Positions 12,305-12,377 of a stretch of 12,377 nt of DNA are shown in pieces. Source of the stretch: Clostridiales bacterium UBA929 (lineage in GTDB: Bacteria > Bacillota > Clostridia > Oscillospirales > UBA929); the NCBI GenBank assembly GCA_002293625.1, contig DBDP01000002.1, positions 1-12,377 on the forward strand, read 5' to 3'. The position numbers and the translations under genes were made by a program. The notes under the pieces are model-generated. The model saw nothing but the letters and a program-made list of their open reading frames with translations, was not told where the DNA came from and did no database searches. Position 1 is the first letter of the stretch, and each line of letters begins with the position of its first letter.

Positions 12305-12377
12305 GATTGCATCATTGAATTTCTTGCGAAATTGAATCTGTCACCTTGCGTTAAACCCGGCGGACGGTCGTCTAACT

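Noticed and set aside
12261..12377. Possible end of another minus-strand gene at the right edge
   Set aside because: Two frames stay open for a short distance, but one reads through the palindromic repeat and neither shows recognisable residues; too short to support.

Overview
The window looks like chromosomal DNA from a moderately GC-rich Bacillota bacterium, most likely an uncultured Clostridia/Oscillospirales-type organism. This is inference. It rests on strong AGGAGG-type ribosome binding sites, SigA-like TTGACA/TATAAT promoters with 17-base spacers, and a gene set typical of Clostridia: a clostridial-type GluRS, PadR plus DUF2812, a NatAB-type ABC exporter, an AraC/GyrI-like regulator and a DUF4870-like zinc-ribbon membrane protein. 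There are no rRNA, tRNA, CRISPR, phage or transposase genes.

Left part (1-4041). A non-hydrolysing UDP-GlcNAc 2-epimerase gene (wecB/mnaA) is translationally coupled to a membrane-anchored protein of unknown function; both probably serve the cell envelope. A palindromic intergenic element follows. Next is a DUF4870-like membrane protein with a strong promoter of its own. It converges, with only 3 bases between stop codons, on a small minus-strand gene. Each of these two genes appears to have its transcription-stop hairpin inside the other gene's territory, and the plus-strand hairpin also contains the ribosome binding site of the minus-strand gene. A second block of palindromic repeats separates this pair from a minus-strand HAD-fold gene that has lost its catalytic residues and has a terminator-like hairpin in its leader.

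Centre (4042-7783). A promoter divergent from the HAD gene drives gltX (GluRS), which overlaps by 4 bases a divergent methionyl-tRNA-synthetase-like gene whose KMSKS loop is not canonical. Only about 13 bases of leader precede gltX, so it has no T-box.

Right part (7784-12377). A plus-strand AraC-type regulator with a GyrI-like ligand domain ends in a clear terminator, and facing it is a minus-strand cluster. Read in its own direction, that cluster is: a four-helix membrane protein, a PadR repressor overlapping a DUF2812 membrane protein, a 14-codon leader ORF, and natA-natB. The PadR promoter carries a 19-base palindrome between -35 and -10, a near-certain autoregulatory operator. A third copy of the palindromic repeat lies at the right edge.

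Nothing here is a clear new multi-gene system. The most interesting parts are regulatory: the interlocked convergent pair, the leader ORF before natA, the HAD leader hairpin, and a repeat family whose TAGGG(G)CG end coincides with the stop codons of two genes.
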